From: Spirometra erinaceieuropaei
Lineage: Eukaryota; Platyhelminthes; Cestoda; Diphyllobothriidea; Diphyllobothriidae
Assembly: GCA_902702965.1 (NCBI GenBank)
Contig: CACRXP010000173.1
Coordinates: forward strand, 938,034-1,002,033
Reading direction: 5' to 3'
DNA: 64,000 nt
Under the pieces are notes generated by a model, which was given only the letters and a program-made list of their open reading frames with translations, was not told the origin of the DNA and did no database searches. Positions 34,856 through 47,389 of the stretch are shown in pieces; within the stretch, counting starts at the first letter, position 1, and the number at the start of each line of letters is the position of its first letter. The translations under genes and the position numbers were made by a program.

Positions 34856-37168
34856 CCAGGTGCAAAATTCCTTTTCCTGTTGACACATGTTATCCTGACA
34901 TGGTCTTATTTGTCGAGAGGCTCTCTCGGTGGCGACCGGACTTGCCTCGACTTCCAAATGAACAAAACTCGATTTTTTTTCGTTTAGTGGAGAAACAACG
35001 CTCAAAGCACTCATTGGACAAAAAACATATCAGATGAAGATGTTTTACTGTTTAAGGGGTGTTGCCCATGACAACGGCATACCCTTTGACATTCAAACTT
35101 ACCCATGTAGGGTTCAAAAAGACGTCCTTAAAGAATGGTGCCTCAGTGCAAATAGCAAAACCCTCTTCTAGGTCCTACAAAGCTAAAACCCATTCTTTTT
35201 GTGTAACTATGCGAGAACGATTAAGCAGCCAACGTGTGTCCTCTGCTGATACTGCAGTAGGTCTATTATTCTTCTTTTGGTCTCATTCAAAAAGACGTAA
35301 AACATTGTTGCATATGAGTCATGCTGAAAAGCGTTTGCAAAGAATGTCAGCTTTTATCCGAACAGGCTTCCCTGGAAAACGTCGTATTCACTTCTTTAAT
35401 ATCATACATTTCAGACCATCCCTAGACGGCCTACTTATTTTTTAAAATTTTAGTGAGGCATGCTTCCGAATTTACCAAAGTAAGTCCATTAGATATGAAG
35501 CCAGCGGCAAAACGGAAAATACATGGGTTTCGCTCAGCATGTAGAATTTATCGCACGATGGAAAGTAATTGTGTCGATGGCGTTGCATAAATGAGGATTA
35601 CCACTAAGGTTCTTCATATTCTCAAGACGTTGTCAGTATAATTCTGCGTCGGTTTCGGCCAATTGAACTGGATACCTCTAGCAATTCTGCAGGTGTTTAA
35701 TGAAGTTAAATTTTGAAGACAAAAAGGGGTAAGGAAGAAAATGTGCGTCGGCAGCTGCGTTTTCCATATCTGAGTAATGTGGACAATGAAGCTGGATTTT
35801 CATCTTGGCGAATGAGCTGAGACATGGGCCGGGTTATTGGTAAGACCCGTTGTTATAGTGTCCACGTACGTATTTTAGAGTAAATGGACCAAAGAATCAT
35901 TAGTAGATCCTCTCATACTTTTGGTATACATTGCTCAACATACAGAAATTGAGCCTCCATCTCCCTCAACCTGGAACACGGAGTATCTGGTCGGCAAGTT
36001 TCCGCCAGCGTATTTTAAAACTAAATTCTTCTGTCCAACTTTCAAGTCTTATCATGCACTCCAGTAAGCATTTCGCAAAATCGTTCGTCTTGGCTTCACT
36101 TTTGTTGCGCCAACTGGCTGTCAGAGTTTTTCACACTGAATGATCAAAAACTGGTTCCAGTATTTTCAGCATCTTGTCCACTTGGTGTGCTTTGCGGTTT
36201 TCTTGTCAGGACACATCCAAGACCGGCCTTAGGGACGATACGAGATCCATAGCAACTCATACGAAGTATTTTATTAGTCAATATAGGTCTTTATTGCAAA
36301 AATGCGGATGTATTCGATTAACGCAGCTATATTTTCATTGCCTCAACCACTTGAACTTGCATTTTTTGAAAATATACTCAAAACGAGTGTGATTTTAATT
36401 ATATCTGAATCTAATTTACCTGTTGGTTAAACGTCTTGTTTTATTTCAACATCAGAAATGTGTTATTTCGAGTCTCACTGAAGGACAGTAATTTACATGG
36501 GGGATTATGCTTTACTTTTTGCTTCTGAATTGGAAGGCAATGAGGTCCGTAAAGGAATGCATTTATAACTGCCGAATGTGCGTGTGCCATCTTTATGCAA
36601 CGAATGTTACTCCGAGGTCCCAGTTAAAGCTATTTAAAGCCCTGATTAATCTAGGGGGGGAACAGATTTTCTCATGCCAAGTAAAACTCTACGATACCGA
36701 AGGCGAGGACACGACTGACTGGCCAAATGCTTCTAACTTCAAAATCAGTGGAGACAATAACAAGGAGCACATGGCTTCATGATTGGTCACTTACCACATT
36801 TATATCGCTAGTTTTATTATTTTAATGTTCGATAGTGGGTTTCAAAACGCGCTCTTTGCTTGGGTAAGTCACCTGCCATATCGTGAGCTGAAAATGCTTC
36901 TGGGATGCAAAGCTTAACTCCCAGCAAAGCACTGCGGTCGCAACGCGGAATTGTTGATGAAAACAGATTGATCAGCATTTCAAAGCGATCGCAACTGTCA
37001 GATAACCATTTTCAAAATAACAAGCATTATATAAGTATTTTGAAATCATTACGGAGTATTTTCTCTCCATGATGGCCCAGACAAAGCGGACTTAAGCCAC
37101 AGCGTCGTTATTTACTCTCGAAACACAAGGCTTTGAGAAAAGTGCTAGATTTCAATCTCATCACCAAC
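34856..37168 (-). other. Gene A intron, no supported gene
   Basis: A 128-codon plus frame at 35059-35445 begins at a non-ATG codon and shows no motif. A 91-codon plus frame at 36507-36782 is likewise unsupported. No recognised repeat. Confidence 0.35.
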
Positions 37169-37700
37169 CTGAGCCTTCTAGATCTCTTTCTTTGGCCGCG
37201 CCTTGCTCAGATCTGTCATCTTCCTTCCTTCGGTGACGCTTGGTAGGCTCCCTGCCTGAATCGGCGGCAGTCGCGTGGCCTCGCCATGACGCATCGGTTT
37301 TTACGGTTTTGTCGAGACCAGACGCACCGCTGACTATTCTTTCTCCCTCCTCTGGGGCCATCAAATCGTCAACAGTAACCTCCGGTTGGACTTCCAATTT
37401 AAACATCTCATGCGGCTCTGATTCAGTTGCCTCCTCCACCTTGATGTCATTTATGGCTGAGGCACGGCCGACCTCTGTATGAGAATCACTAGAAGGGAAA
37501 ACCGCCGGACTGCCGCCCTGTTTTTTAGTTTTGGCACCCTTTTGGAAGCGCATTGGTGTCTTGCCCTTGAGGATGGGCGTTCTTGGTCTTGTGTCCGTGG
37601 GTTCGTCGTCCACCATGAGGGGTGGTGCTTCCATATGAATGTCAGCCAAGGGCGAATGGTCAGTCCTTGCTTCAGAGATGGTGTCCTGCTGGTTAAGAGA
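37169..37700 (-). CDS. Gene A exon, acidic disordered linker
   Basis: A CCCCGACAG acceptor precedes SLNQQDTISEARTDHSPLAD in phase 0. The exon is 532 nt (177 codons plus one base) to a CAG/GTTGGT donor. Composition is Glu/Asp/Ser/Thr/Pro rich with basic patches (KGKTPMRFQKGAKTKKQ; KRHRRKED), typical of intrinsically disordered sequence. It joins in phase to the exon at 40735. The donor is non-consensus and its phase does not match the next known exon at 30980, so either the donor is wrong or an exon is missing. Confidence 0.65.
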
Positions 37701-40700
37701 CTGTCGGGGTCGGAGGGGAGGTTATTTACTTATAGCAGCGGATAGTATAATAAATTGTGGCAGTCATTTCTGAAACACACAAAAGCGCTGACTTAAAATG
37801 GTCGGATTGTATCACAGATTAGGTTGAAGGTTTCGCTTTCAGCAAAAAAGTTACAAAACTTTATGCAATGCAAGTAATTACTTGGAGCACACTTGGTGCA
37901 GGCAACCCGTACTGGGGAGGAGACAAAACACGTCTTTCGAGCATTAAGCGAGCTTCAACAGGGGGAGGGTACGCACTTCTGTACAGGGTTTGGGAATAAA
38001 AGCAGGAACAGAGTTTTTGATTTGATGCCCCTTATACTTACCAGAAACGCCCTCCAGGGTGACGTTATTCTCACTGAGGAGTTCATAGCCCGAATAACGG
38101 AGCCTTAACTTCCAAATAAATAGGCTGTGCATACAAGTGCGTGCTGGTGAGAAGAATTTGGAAAGTGGGCTCGAATCACCTGTTATTTTCAATAGACGAT
38201 GCGGAGATCAAATCCCTCTGCGCTAAGACAGATCCTGCCCGGACCGCCTTTGTTCTGCCTGGTGACAACGGTTGAGTTCGTCGTGGAGTTAGAAGTGTGA
38301 TGTCATCCTAGGTATTACCGCTCATGCCTTCTCGGTCTTTGACTGCTGATGTCATGCGACTGCCTGCGTGGACTGTTTACTCTCTGTTCGGAGTGTGTAG
38401 TTAGTAATTCCAATGAGTAGTGAAGTCTCCGGATGTGGTCACATGAAAATCGACTTTTAGGAGGAAATGTCTGAGGACTGCAGGTCAGTTTGGTCAATCT
38501 ATGTCGCTGAATCACTTTGTCCGACAAAATATGCCGAAAAATGAGGATAGGGTTATCCCAAAATACTTATTTCGGTGTCTTCCCCAGGATGGACGGACGA
38601 AAGTTAGTACGAAGAGAGCAATCCCATGGTAACCGAATCGGTTTAATTTGTTCAGATTGAGTGCATCATTAATATCGACAAACTTCAGTTTAACGACTGC
38701 GCCCAGGGGGACCATAATTCCTGAAGAATAGGTCTTGCAAGTGGATTGAAGATTGATAAAAAAAAGACCTGTGTATCACCAGCCTCCCTTTTTCCCTCTA
38801 TTTTCATCGCATTTCAAGAAAAGGCTGAGTACAGCACCTGCAGATGTAACTTGGTAAGGCTTTCCAACGTTCACCTCGGCCTACAGCTATCAAAATCTCG
38901 ACTGGTTTCTCGTTTCAACCATATTCTACATCATAATCTAATACTCGTATTTATAAGATTTTACATTTCACTAGAATAACTTAAAATCTGGTTTTCGGTT
39001 TTAGTGGCAAGTTGCTTCCTAGGTCGCAGTTGAATTGCAAATCTGTCGACTTATATCGAAGGAAGGCTGTGTAGTGGCAACTTCATGCTCTTTCATCTTT
39101 CTCACCCCATTGACTTAGGGTGACATCGAGTACAAAGAAGAAACAGGACCTTCTTCCCATCTGGACACGCAAGAGTTGGGCCCACACCCAGAGCGAAGCA
39201 GGCTTTCCCTCTAGGATGTCATGTGGGGACAACAGGCCAAAGTACTACAGAGAAACAAAACGGTTGTATTGCTGTGTTCTAGAATGGCCGTAGTCCTGAT
39301 AGCTCATTAAAGGCCCTATTGTGGTCTTGACCAAAGTGAATTCATATGTACAAGTAAAGATGTTTCTTGTTAACCACTGTCATGCAAGATATTCAGTCCC
39401 CAAATGTACCGGCTGATGACTTCACCACTGAAGTTTGCTTGAAAACTCTACTGTCTTCTAAATGTCGATTAAAATCTGACATCTTGATAAGTCCTTATAA
39501 CAAAAACAACCACATTGGGATAGGTCGAGCGGTTGGCGTAAAGTCAGCTGGGTTTGGGAATGTTTAATTACATTAAGTGGCTTACGCCGCGGTGAACCAT
39601 CTGGCAGCAAGTAAAGTTCATCCGCTTATTTGGATGCAACGGTTTGTTGGAAAATAAACGGGGAGGGCTAGAATGGTCTAATTCGACTAGCGAAATTTGA
39701 GGCAAATCCAAACCCTGATTACCACTCTCTAGCAAGTCGTGTTCAGGTCTCGCCAACGTACTTGCCCGAAAAAGACGTTGGCCGCGTGAGATATTCTCAT
39801 CGTTCACAAAGTAGTGCTAATTTACCGAATTTAATACGCGTTCTTCACTGATAGTTCATTCCTCAAGGCATATTTGGCCCGTATAAGTATTCGAACGGAG
39901 CCCTTAGCACCTTCACAGCAGAGTTGTTTCATGTTCGCATTCCGCCCCAAATATCTATAAAAGTCATCGGTTAAGAAAAGATGCGAGCCCGATCTATTTA
40001 ACTTTCCAGGAAAAACCCAGTCAAACGTCTGCTTGTGGGAGCCGCCCCCAGGTAACAAGAGGAACAGACAAAAGAACAGGCGGAGTAGATTCAAACAACA
40101 GTTCTGTCGATTTTATTCGTGCCTACTTCAGCCTCCTAAGTTATTATTCAGGGGTTCTGTTGGAAGTAACCATAATCGTGCGCACGCACGGTGCAGCTGG
40201 CTCGGTAGATTAGGTTTTTTAGCCAGACACCACAGACACTCCATCAGCGCCTTCATATCAGCGTGTAGTCAGAGTCGATAGAAATTTCTTCATGAGGAAG
40301 TACTTGTGTACCTATTTACTTGACTGTATAGGTAGACTAGTTTATTGATCTAAGCGGCGGAAATTTGGAGCCAATTAACTTTGGGTTGCCAAATGAAGGC
40401 ATGCGCTTTTTCATTTGAATAAATAACCAGGGATCCAGACAACGGTTGACTGGCGTTGTGGAATAAATAGGAACCAGCCTCAGTATAGAAGGCGCCACAT
40501 CCCATAGACCTTATCTGTGGATAATTTCCGCTACATATATAGGTGAAGGATCACGTCCACAACTGTTGGCTGGGATATAATTGGCTGAAGCGAGCAAGAA
40601 TGAGCTTGAAGCGGTTGCAGTTTGGATTTTTCCTGCCAAGCCATTCCTCTCTACAACAAGGGTCAGTTTCTGCAGTGCGTTCATCTAAAGTTTTTGGTTA

Positions 40701-40734
40701 AAAGTAAAGGCTATTCATCTGTCTATAAACTCAC
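37701..40734 (-). other. Gene A intron; orphan exon-like site at 38053-38114
   Basis: No repeat recognised. A 62 nt stretch near 38053-38114 (minus) lies between a good acceptor (TTGGAAGTTAAG) and a GTAAGT donor and encodes LRYSGYELLSENNVTLEGVS. Its length is not a multiple of three, so it cannot sit between two phase 0 neighbours. Confidence 0.4.
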
Positions 40735-40929
40735 TTCCTCTGACTGTTCATCAATGAAGTCGGGTAATTCCAGACCCGCACCGTCGGTGAAGACTGTAGA
40801 CTGGCCTGGACTCGATGACTCTAATTTCTTGTAGACACGTATTTCATCTTCATTGGCGGTCTCGGGGCCACTAAAACCTACTGCATCCGGGTCCATGTTT
40901 GCAATCCTTTTGTCCTGGGCCATAAGAGC
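40735..40929 (-). CDS. Gene A exon, acidic segment
   Basis: A CTTCAATTTAG acceptor and a GAA/GTGAGT donor enclose 195 nt, phase 0 in and out. It encodes ALMAQDKRIANMDPDAVGFS through ELPDFIDEQSEE. It joins GDMS (end of 43424) and SLNQQD (start of 37700) without a phase break. The sequence is acidic and probably extended or disordered. No motif recognised. Confidence 0.7.
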
Positions 40930-41609
40930 CTAAATTGAAGAAGAAATCCAGATAGCTCTCTTCACTTGGCTAATAAAACTGTAAGAGTAGGTCACACAGT
41001 TGACTGTGGTGGAATCTCACAGTGATCTTTAAGTGTAGGTGGTTTCTGAATATTACTTACACAAGTGTATGTCCCGTTTTTTCTGCTGTATTTATGGAGA
41101 AATTCCTTGGAAAACCAACTATATATATGCAGAAGTTGTCTTAATCATCTAACTTTAAATTTTAGCTAATTGGGACGTATAGTTTACTGCAGTAGGACCT
41201 AAAAATCTGCATGTTATTCTAAATACGAAAAAAATCCTTTAACTCGACTGATGTCATAGGCAGAAATTATTGCTGACGTTTTCATTGATTATTGTCAGCT
41301 TCACTTGCGAGTAACTAAGTACGGAGATTCACAGGCATTTTCACAGCAAACTGTATTCTAAAGTTGGTGAACACCCAATAGGTCCTGTAAAAACTTTTTA
41401 CGAACATTGCTGGATCGATGTGTTGTCGGTATGCCTAAGACTCAAAAACCTGTAGGCTTATAGAAACTGAGTTCTCTATGGCAAATTTTCTCGTGATTAC
41501 AGAAAGGGGTCAAAATTTCCCGAGCTTTTACTGAAATAGTTGTTTGATAAGTCAGTGATTCCTTCTTCTGTGCATTCTGTCTTGTGGAATTAAGCTTGCT
41601 AAAGGGCAA

Positions 41610-42665
41610 GACTTCAAAAACTTGCCGTATTTATATTTGATACGGCTGCGATCATGCCTGGTCTAGCCGGTCTCGATGATGTCACGAACTGTATCTCCCC
41701 ACGCGTGACGATCCGCGGCAACAGATTTGGACAGCTCAACCCATTCCCTTCGCCAACGACGAAACCGAATACCGAAGGTCCAAGAACCACCTCCATGCCT
41801 TGACGAACTGTGTCGAGCCAGATTTTGAACTGACCCCCTCTTTGACGCCTCCAATGGGGCAACGGTGCCGGATCGAGGACAGCAACATTGAGCTCCTGAG
41901 GCGGACGACGAAGAACATGCCCGAACCACTTCAGTCGTCTTTCTTGGATGGCCTGAGTTATCCTTGCGATGTTGTCGCAGAGAGCGCGGACTGTCTCATT
42001 TTAGACGAAGTCGGTGAACTTCACTCGAAGGATGATCCTCAAGCAGTGGTGGTCAAATACCTCCAGTTTTCGCTCGTCCTCCACGCGCAAAGCCCAGCAT
42101 TCACAACTGTGGAGAAGGACAGATCGGACAGATGCACGGTGCACGCGAATCTTAGTGACGATGGAGAGGTCACGTCGGTTCCACAGGCATTTCCGAAGGC
42201 TTGAAAATACCCAGCGGGCGGCATCAATTTGGGAGACAATGTCGTTCTTACTCTGTCCATTAGGCAGCAGCCTCGCCCCGAGGTATTTAAAATTGTCTAC
42301 TTCTTCAAACTGACAGCCATCAATCCCGAGAGCTGCCTTCTCCTGGTCAGGGATGCAGCTTGAAAATGCTTTGGTCTTCCCAGCGTTTATGGATAAACCG
42401 ACCGATTTAGCGAGTTCGTTCACCCGTGACACCATAGACTGCAGATCACCAACACTTGAAGCAAGTAAGGCGATATCATCGGCATAGTCGACATCAGTCG
42501 GTCGATGTCCGGGTGCAAACTCAACGCCGTCACTCGCGTAGGGCCCTCCCGAGGATCCAGTCAATAGCGTAGTTGAGCAGTATGGGTGACAGGATACAAC
42601 CCTGTCGGACGCCAGACCAAATACCGAACGGCTGGGAAAGATTGTTGCGGACCCGGGAAGACGGG
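41610..42665 (-). mobile_element. RTE-like LINE, 3' half of reverse transcriptase, frameshifted
   Basis: On the minus strand an RT palm segment reads GVRQGCILSPILLNYAIDWI (about 42570-42640). The catalytic YADDIALLA box follows at 42475-42486 in ORF 42564-42001, then KTKAFSSC, FKYLGARLLPNG and SVLLHSCECWALR, typical of RTE-type elements. A stop interrupts FV*NETVRALC at about 42000. The tail (RRLKWFGHVLRRPPQEL, then WRRQRGGQFKIWLDTVRQ) is split over two frames near 41750. The catalytic aspartates survive but at least two frame changes and one stop make this copy dead. The 5' end, including any endonuclease domain, is absent. It sits in the gene A intron. Confidence 0.8.
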
Positions 42666-43030
42666 TTGCCCGTTAGCCTAGCTGCTGGCTACCCTGCGGG
42701 TCCGCAGGTGGGGGATAGTGGGACGACCTTCAGTGAAGATTAGCTGCGAAATAAGCAGACCTGGGTCTGACGAATAAGCAGTCGCGGACCAGCAGCGACA
42801 TTGCTACCAGGGTGCGGTGGGCTGAGGTCTGGTACATTGAAAGCCTTATAAAAAGCCGCAATGCCCGATGATGGCATCGTGACATGGCGACCGTAAACCG
42901 CCATTAAATAAGTTTGCTTGCCACCGCTGCCTTGTGCTTAGGCTTTGAAGCCAAAGCGTTAGAGGAGGCAACCTCGAACAAACAATCCGAGCGGCTGTTG
43001 GGGACCCGCCCGTATTCGAAAATCCCAAGA
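42640..43030. repeat. GC-rich unit next to the LINE, unidentified
   Basis: The stretch from GGTTGCCCGTTAGCCTAGCT through AAAAGCCGCAATGCCCGATG is markedly GC richer than the flanks and stops near 43030. It adjoins the truncated 5' edge of the LINE. It may be a separate SINE or element tail, but no A/B boxes are clear. Confidence 0.4.
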
Positions 43031-43423
43031 AATCTCATGAAATATATCCGATCAGTATAAATAATTCTGACTCACTGCTGGAAGCGAAATAGACAAGTAG
43101 TCGTTTGGCATACGAGAAGCATAATACTCACGATTGCCTTCTCCAAAACGTACGCATACAATTCGTGAACTATGACGGTAGAAAGCGATTTATTTGGCGT
43201 GGATCTCAGAAGCATCCATTAGCTGACAGAAAACTGTACGAGATCATGACAATAACAGTACCGGCTTGGAGCGGGCGGACAGAATATACACTAAATTAAT
43301 AGTTCAGTATCGGGCTAAATAGGCATTCTGCCTCACTGATATAACAGAAGATCCTGAGTGGCCAACTATGGAGGACGGTCAGCAGAAATTACACATTCAT
43401 CATCATGGACTCAAAGATCTTAC

Positions 43424-44151
43424 CGACATATCTCCCCCTCTGTCCCGTCCCGGAAGCGAACTGAGATATTGCGTCAAGGCGTCCATCTGGCAACTTTTTG
43501 TCAGTTGGATCAACTGCTGCACCTCCTCGATCCGAAGACCAACCAGGTCACCGAAATTCTTGTATTCGTCATCCATCTCACAGAGACATTCTCTGAAGAC
43601 GGCCTCAGCCTCCGCCTGGTTAGCTCCCCTCTTAACACAGAAGTTCATGACAGCTGCTCTACATTGAATGAAGGCGTTGTAAAAGGGTTTCAGGTAAGGT
43701 CCTTCGCCCAGCTGCCCAGTGAGCAGCTTGACTACTGCCTGGGCGTTCGTTCTATTCCCTTCACTCTTGTCAGCTAGAGTGTCCAGAAGACCCATTAAGG
43801 TTCGAGCAGAGCCGTTGACCGCAGCAAGGAAGTAAAACACCCACTCCACTGATACGATCGTGGCCAGAAAGCTCTCTCTCAGGCGCCCATCCGGTACAAA
43901 TTTACAAAGTTTCTGCATACTATCCTCGTCGTGATTCAGCGCATTGGTAATGAGGAGACCGGCTTCGTGATCATCACCCAACTTCTTTCGCATCGGCTGT
44001 AATAGAGCCTCCATCTCCTCCCGGGTGAGGAGTGTTGGGGGCTCGAGAATTTGGAGATCGGAGTCCAGGTCGTCTTCATCTTCACTTGCCGACGGTCCAC
44101 TCTCCCTCACCGCACTGCGAATTTGGTTGATAGTTGACATTTTTTTGCGTA
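43424..44151 (-). CDS. Gene A central helical exon (~242 residues)
   Basis: An acceptor TATTTCTACTCAG opens the exon at 44151 in phase 1, so G|TA gives VRKKMSTINQ.., and a TCG/GTAAGA donor ends it at 43424 in phase 0. An internal ATG at 44138-44140 could be mistaken for a gene start, but the phase match to 49714 and lack of a better start argue for an internal exon. After an acidic segment (SASEDEDDLDSDLQ), residues from EEMEALLQPMRKKLGDD onward form regular amphipathic helices, including LLTGQLGEGPYLKPFYNAFI and FGDLVGLRIEEVQQLIQLTK, in the style of an ARM/HEAT-like solenoid. Fold assignment is inference and no family is recognised. Confidence 0.75.
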
Positions 44152-44267
44152 CTGAGTAGAAATATCAGGGAAAAATAGGAAAACTGCTGAAAATGGGGCA
44201 TTTGTATTTCCACTGAGAACGAGTAAAGAAAAACAAAGGACTGAACAGAGAGAACGAATGGTACCAA

Positions 44268-45706
44268 ATGAAAGCAATCGACACCACTATAGCTCGATTA
44301 GATGGTTTGCCAAAAATTTATAAAGCAAATGTCCCACTGCGATCAATCGTTGCCCTAAAAGGCAGCCCCACATATAATGTGGCAAATTGGATGCAAACAA
44401 AACTGAAGTTCCTCCAAGGCACTTCGACTACCTCAGTTCGATCGACCTCTCAATTCCTCATAGACCTCCAAGTTCGGAGGATTCAATCGGACGAAATCAT
44501 GATCTCCTTCGATGTAACGTCGTTATTCAAACTCATCCCACCAAACGTGATGCTCGAAGTCTAGCGCAAGAGACTTGAAGAGTCGTACGACGAGACTCAG
44601 AGGGCACTCGAAGCTGAACACCTCATAGGGCTGTTTGGATTCTGCCAACAAACTTTCTTTACTTTTGCGCGAGAGGCCTATGAACAAATCAAGGAAACTC
44701 CAGTGGGCTAGCCGGTCTCTGATCTAATGGTAGAACCGGAACTACGGGAATTAGAAAAGATTACCTTCATTCAACATAACCGCTATTTTGGCGTCGTTAC
44801 GCGGACAACACGTTTGTTGTCGTAAAGGACATGATATAACTTTCCCGCATCAACTGCCCAGCACACTCTTCCTTAATATAACCTTACCGGTGAACTTTGA
44901 AAGACAGTTTATAAAAAGACAACGAACACCACACAGCTTCTCACTTTTCACAGTAACCACGCGGTGGCTCACAGACGAAGCTGTGTGAAGACGCTCTTTA
45001 AACGGATCCAGACTTATTACAGCTATCCGGAAGAAAGATCAAGTGAGGCCCGTTTTCTCTGCGATCAGTTTGTACAAAACAGCTATCCGAAGGCATTCAT
45101 AAGTCGCCGCTTACACGGTCTCCCTCGAGAGGACTCAAACATTAACACCACCAATGATATGACATTCTCTGCCATACATTAAGGACGTTTCAGAAGCAAG
45201 CAAGCGCACTGCTGCGGAGGTAGGTGTTGCAGTTGCACACCGATTCAAAGGCGCCATGTGCAGTAGGGTCAGGAAAATTAAAGAGCGGTTAAAGTCTGGG
45301 GAGCAATCGCATGCCGTGCCAAAACTGTCCTTGTAACTACACAGGCCAGACCGGACGCATGCTCGGATCGCGCATACACGAATATAAGCTGGCTATACGA
45401 CGAGGCGGCGCATCATCACAAGTGGTTGCTAACACCTACAACATGGGTCATGAGCCTGACTTCGCAGTCGCCAAAATAATCGTCCACGACGGGAACAAAA
45501 CAGGCCGAAAATTGATTGAAGCCTGAGCCTAGGATGAGAACTGAGTAAATCGAGTTATCGACCTGGTGACGGCGTACAGAGCCTTGCGCAGTCACCTTCA
45601 GTCTTCCGCCATCGATCGATGATTGGCTGGCAGGCCCACTATCTGTTGCTTGTTCTGTTCTTTCTACTACCACTGACGATGGACTCCTGCACCAGTTAAG
45701 CTGAAT
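44268..45706 (+). mobile_element. Penelope-like retroelement, degenerate
   Basis: Plus strand: the RT region opens with ARLDGLPKIYKANVPLRSIV and LKGSPTYNVANWMQTKL, then EIMISFDVTSLFKLIP, all standard Penelope-like RT motifs. After stops and a frame change the active-site box reads FWRRYADNTFVVV near 44798-44809, where the second catalytic Asp of the usual YADD is Asn. A GIY-YIG endonuclease remnant follows in ORF 45311-45526: CPCNYTGQTGRMLGSRIHEY through RKLIEA. Several stops and shifts, plus the lost Asp, mean it cannot be active. It is inserted in the large gene A intron in the opposite orientation. Confidence 0.8.
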
Positions 45707-46024
45707 TAACAGAATGTTCCGATTCTCGACAGCCTTTCCCTTCTTCAGGGAAACCTTTTTGATCTATGAAAGATGCGACACAGCAGATGGAAGCTTGGAA
45801 GGTCCCACGCACCCGGATAATTTCAGTCATTCGGACGATAGACTGCTACTGTTCTTAAGCGGAATCCGATTCTTTCCAGAGGTTCTTGGTTCTGACTTAC
45901 TATAAGGCGTGAAGGCACAAATAGCCTTAGGATAAATAAAAATATCAGTAAAAATGACCGATGTCTACTAGAACGAGAAAATTTTTCTTTTCATCAATTC
46001 AGTTCAGGTGAAGTAATTAATGTG
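45707..46024. other. Intron, nothing recognised
   Basis: Sequence between the Penelope-like tail and MITE copy 2, with no clear features. Confidence 0.4.
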
Positions 46025-46778
46025 CTAGTCTAACTCCATAAAGGTGTCTGATTTCAAGGAAATTTAACTGAAATTCTTAAGTGCGTTTTCGATTAGAAAG
46101 ATTGGTGAAGTGGGCTGGCAATACTGATTACCATGCGGCAATTCACTGATGTATCAGACTTGCCAGGATCTTGGATTTCAAATTAGCTTCATTTCAGTCG
46201 CCGGCAAAAACCGCACCCAGTAAAAAATACTACTTAATTAGCGCGTACTTTTCTATTGATTTTCGATGCTCCTAGAAACCTAGATATACTTTATGGAAGA
46301 CGCGCTTAAAAATATCGTTTCATGCACTCATTTGTTGGCAACTCAGAACTTATTGAGATTTTAAGCTTGAAGAAAGCGTATAACTGTGTTTTAAAAGGTT
46401 TCCAACTATGAGGTTTTTTAAGACCGTGCAACGTCCAGTCAACTAGCGTCGGATATATCCCCCACAACTATGCATAAAATTTGAATTTGATTTGCAAGCA
46501 AAGAAGTAAAGAAAACAATATTTTCTACAAGGTAAACTTGAATCGAAAATAGATAGAAAAATCCGCGTGCTAAGTAAGTAGTAATTCTTTGCCGGGTGCG
46601 GTTTTTGCAGGTAAGTAGAATGAAGATTACTCCAAACACAGGATCATAGCATGTTTGATAAATCATTGGACTATGCTTCACGGAATCAGTATAACCGCCC
46701 CACTCAAGCAATTCTTTTTAACCAAAAGCGCATTTCAAAGTTTTGGTTAACATTTCGTGAGATCGATCGCTGACTGTA
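46025..46778. mobile_element. Palindromic Tc1/mariner-like MITE, copy 2
   Basis: The left arm contains GCCGGCAAAAACCGCACCCA and the right arm its complement GGGTGCGGTTTTTGCAGGTA near 46594. GTTTTCGATTAG and AGCGCGTACTTTTCTATTGA are likewise mirrored. The right end is GATCGATCGCTGACTGTACG (ACTG-TA). The spacer includes AAGACCGTGCAACGTCCAGT, homologous to copy 1. The left terminus is eroded. Confidence 0.7.
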
Positions 46779-47389
46779 CGCTAAGAAAGTTATTATTTTT
46801 ATGCAAAAACCGACTTTAACAGCACTAGGGAAAGTTGTTAACACTGGATATATAATATATTTATAGTTCGGTTTGTTGTCTAAAGCCCACGGTAAAGCAT
46901 ACAACAGTTTCTGAGATTTACCGCGGAAATTCCAGAAGTTAATCTTGAACGCATGGGGCTGTTGTACTGACGACATTTCAAAGTCTGCACCAAGATCAAA
47001 TTTAAGCCTTGCTAAATGATATGATTAGTTTATTCGAAAAGTTATATCTGCATAACGGGCATTTTTAAACTGTTTTATTATACATGAATGGGTGAATGTT
47101 CGGGTTCCAGGTACATGTGTGAGTAACGAAAAAGGTGGTCGAACACAAGAAAATTTTATTAGCTTTCAACATCGCGTTGATGTCCATCGTCAAAGGTTAC
47201 AGCGGCAGCAGAAAGGCAACCTTTATAGGGGGTATTAGCCAATTAACGGCCATTGACGCAGGTTTTGATGTGACTGTGTAGAAGTCTGTGTGCTGACGCC
47301 GGATCGACACATCGGTTGAATTCGGTCCTATCCGAGGCCTAGGCTTCAGTCAGTTTCCGGCTTGTCTTGAGTCCTGTGTGTGCCCCCAA
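46779..47389. other. Intron, nothing recognised
   Basis: AT-rich between MITE copy 2 and the R1 cluster. The GC content rises from about 47160 toward the cluster. Confidence 0.4.

Noticed and set aside
41800..42204. 134-codon plus-strand ORF
   Set aside because: It is antisense to the LINE reverse transcriptase.
44138..44140. ATG as the start of a separate 245-codon gene
   Set aside because: An acceptor sits 11 nt upstream and restores frame exactly with the exon ending at 49714, so an internal exon is the simpler model.
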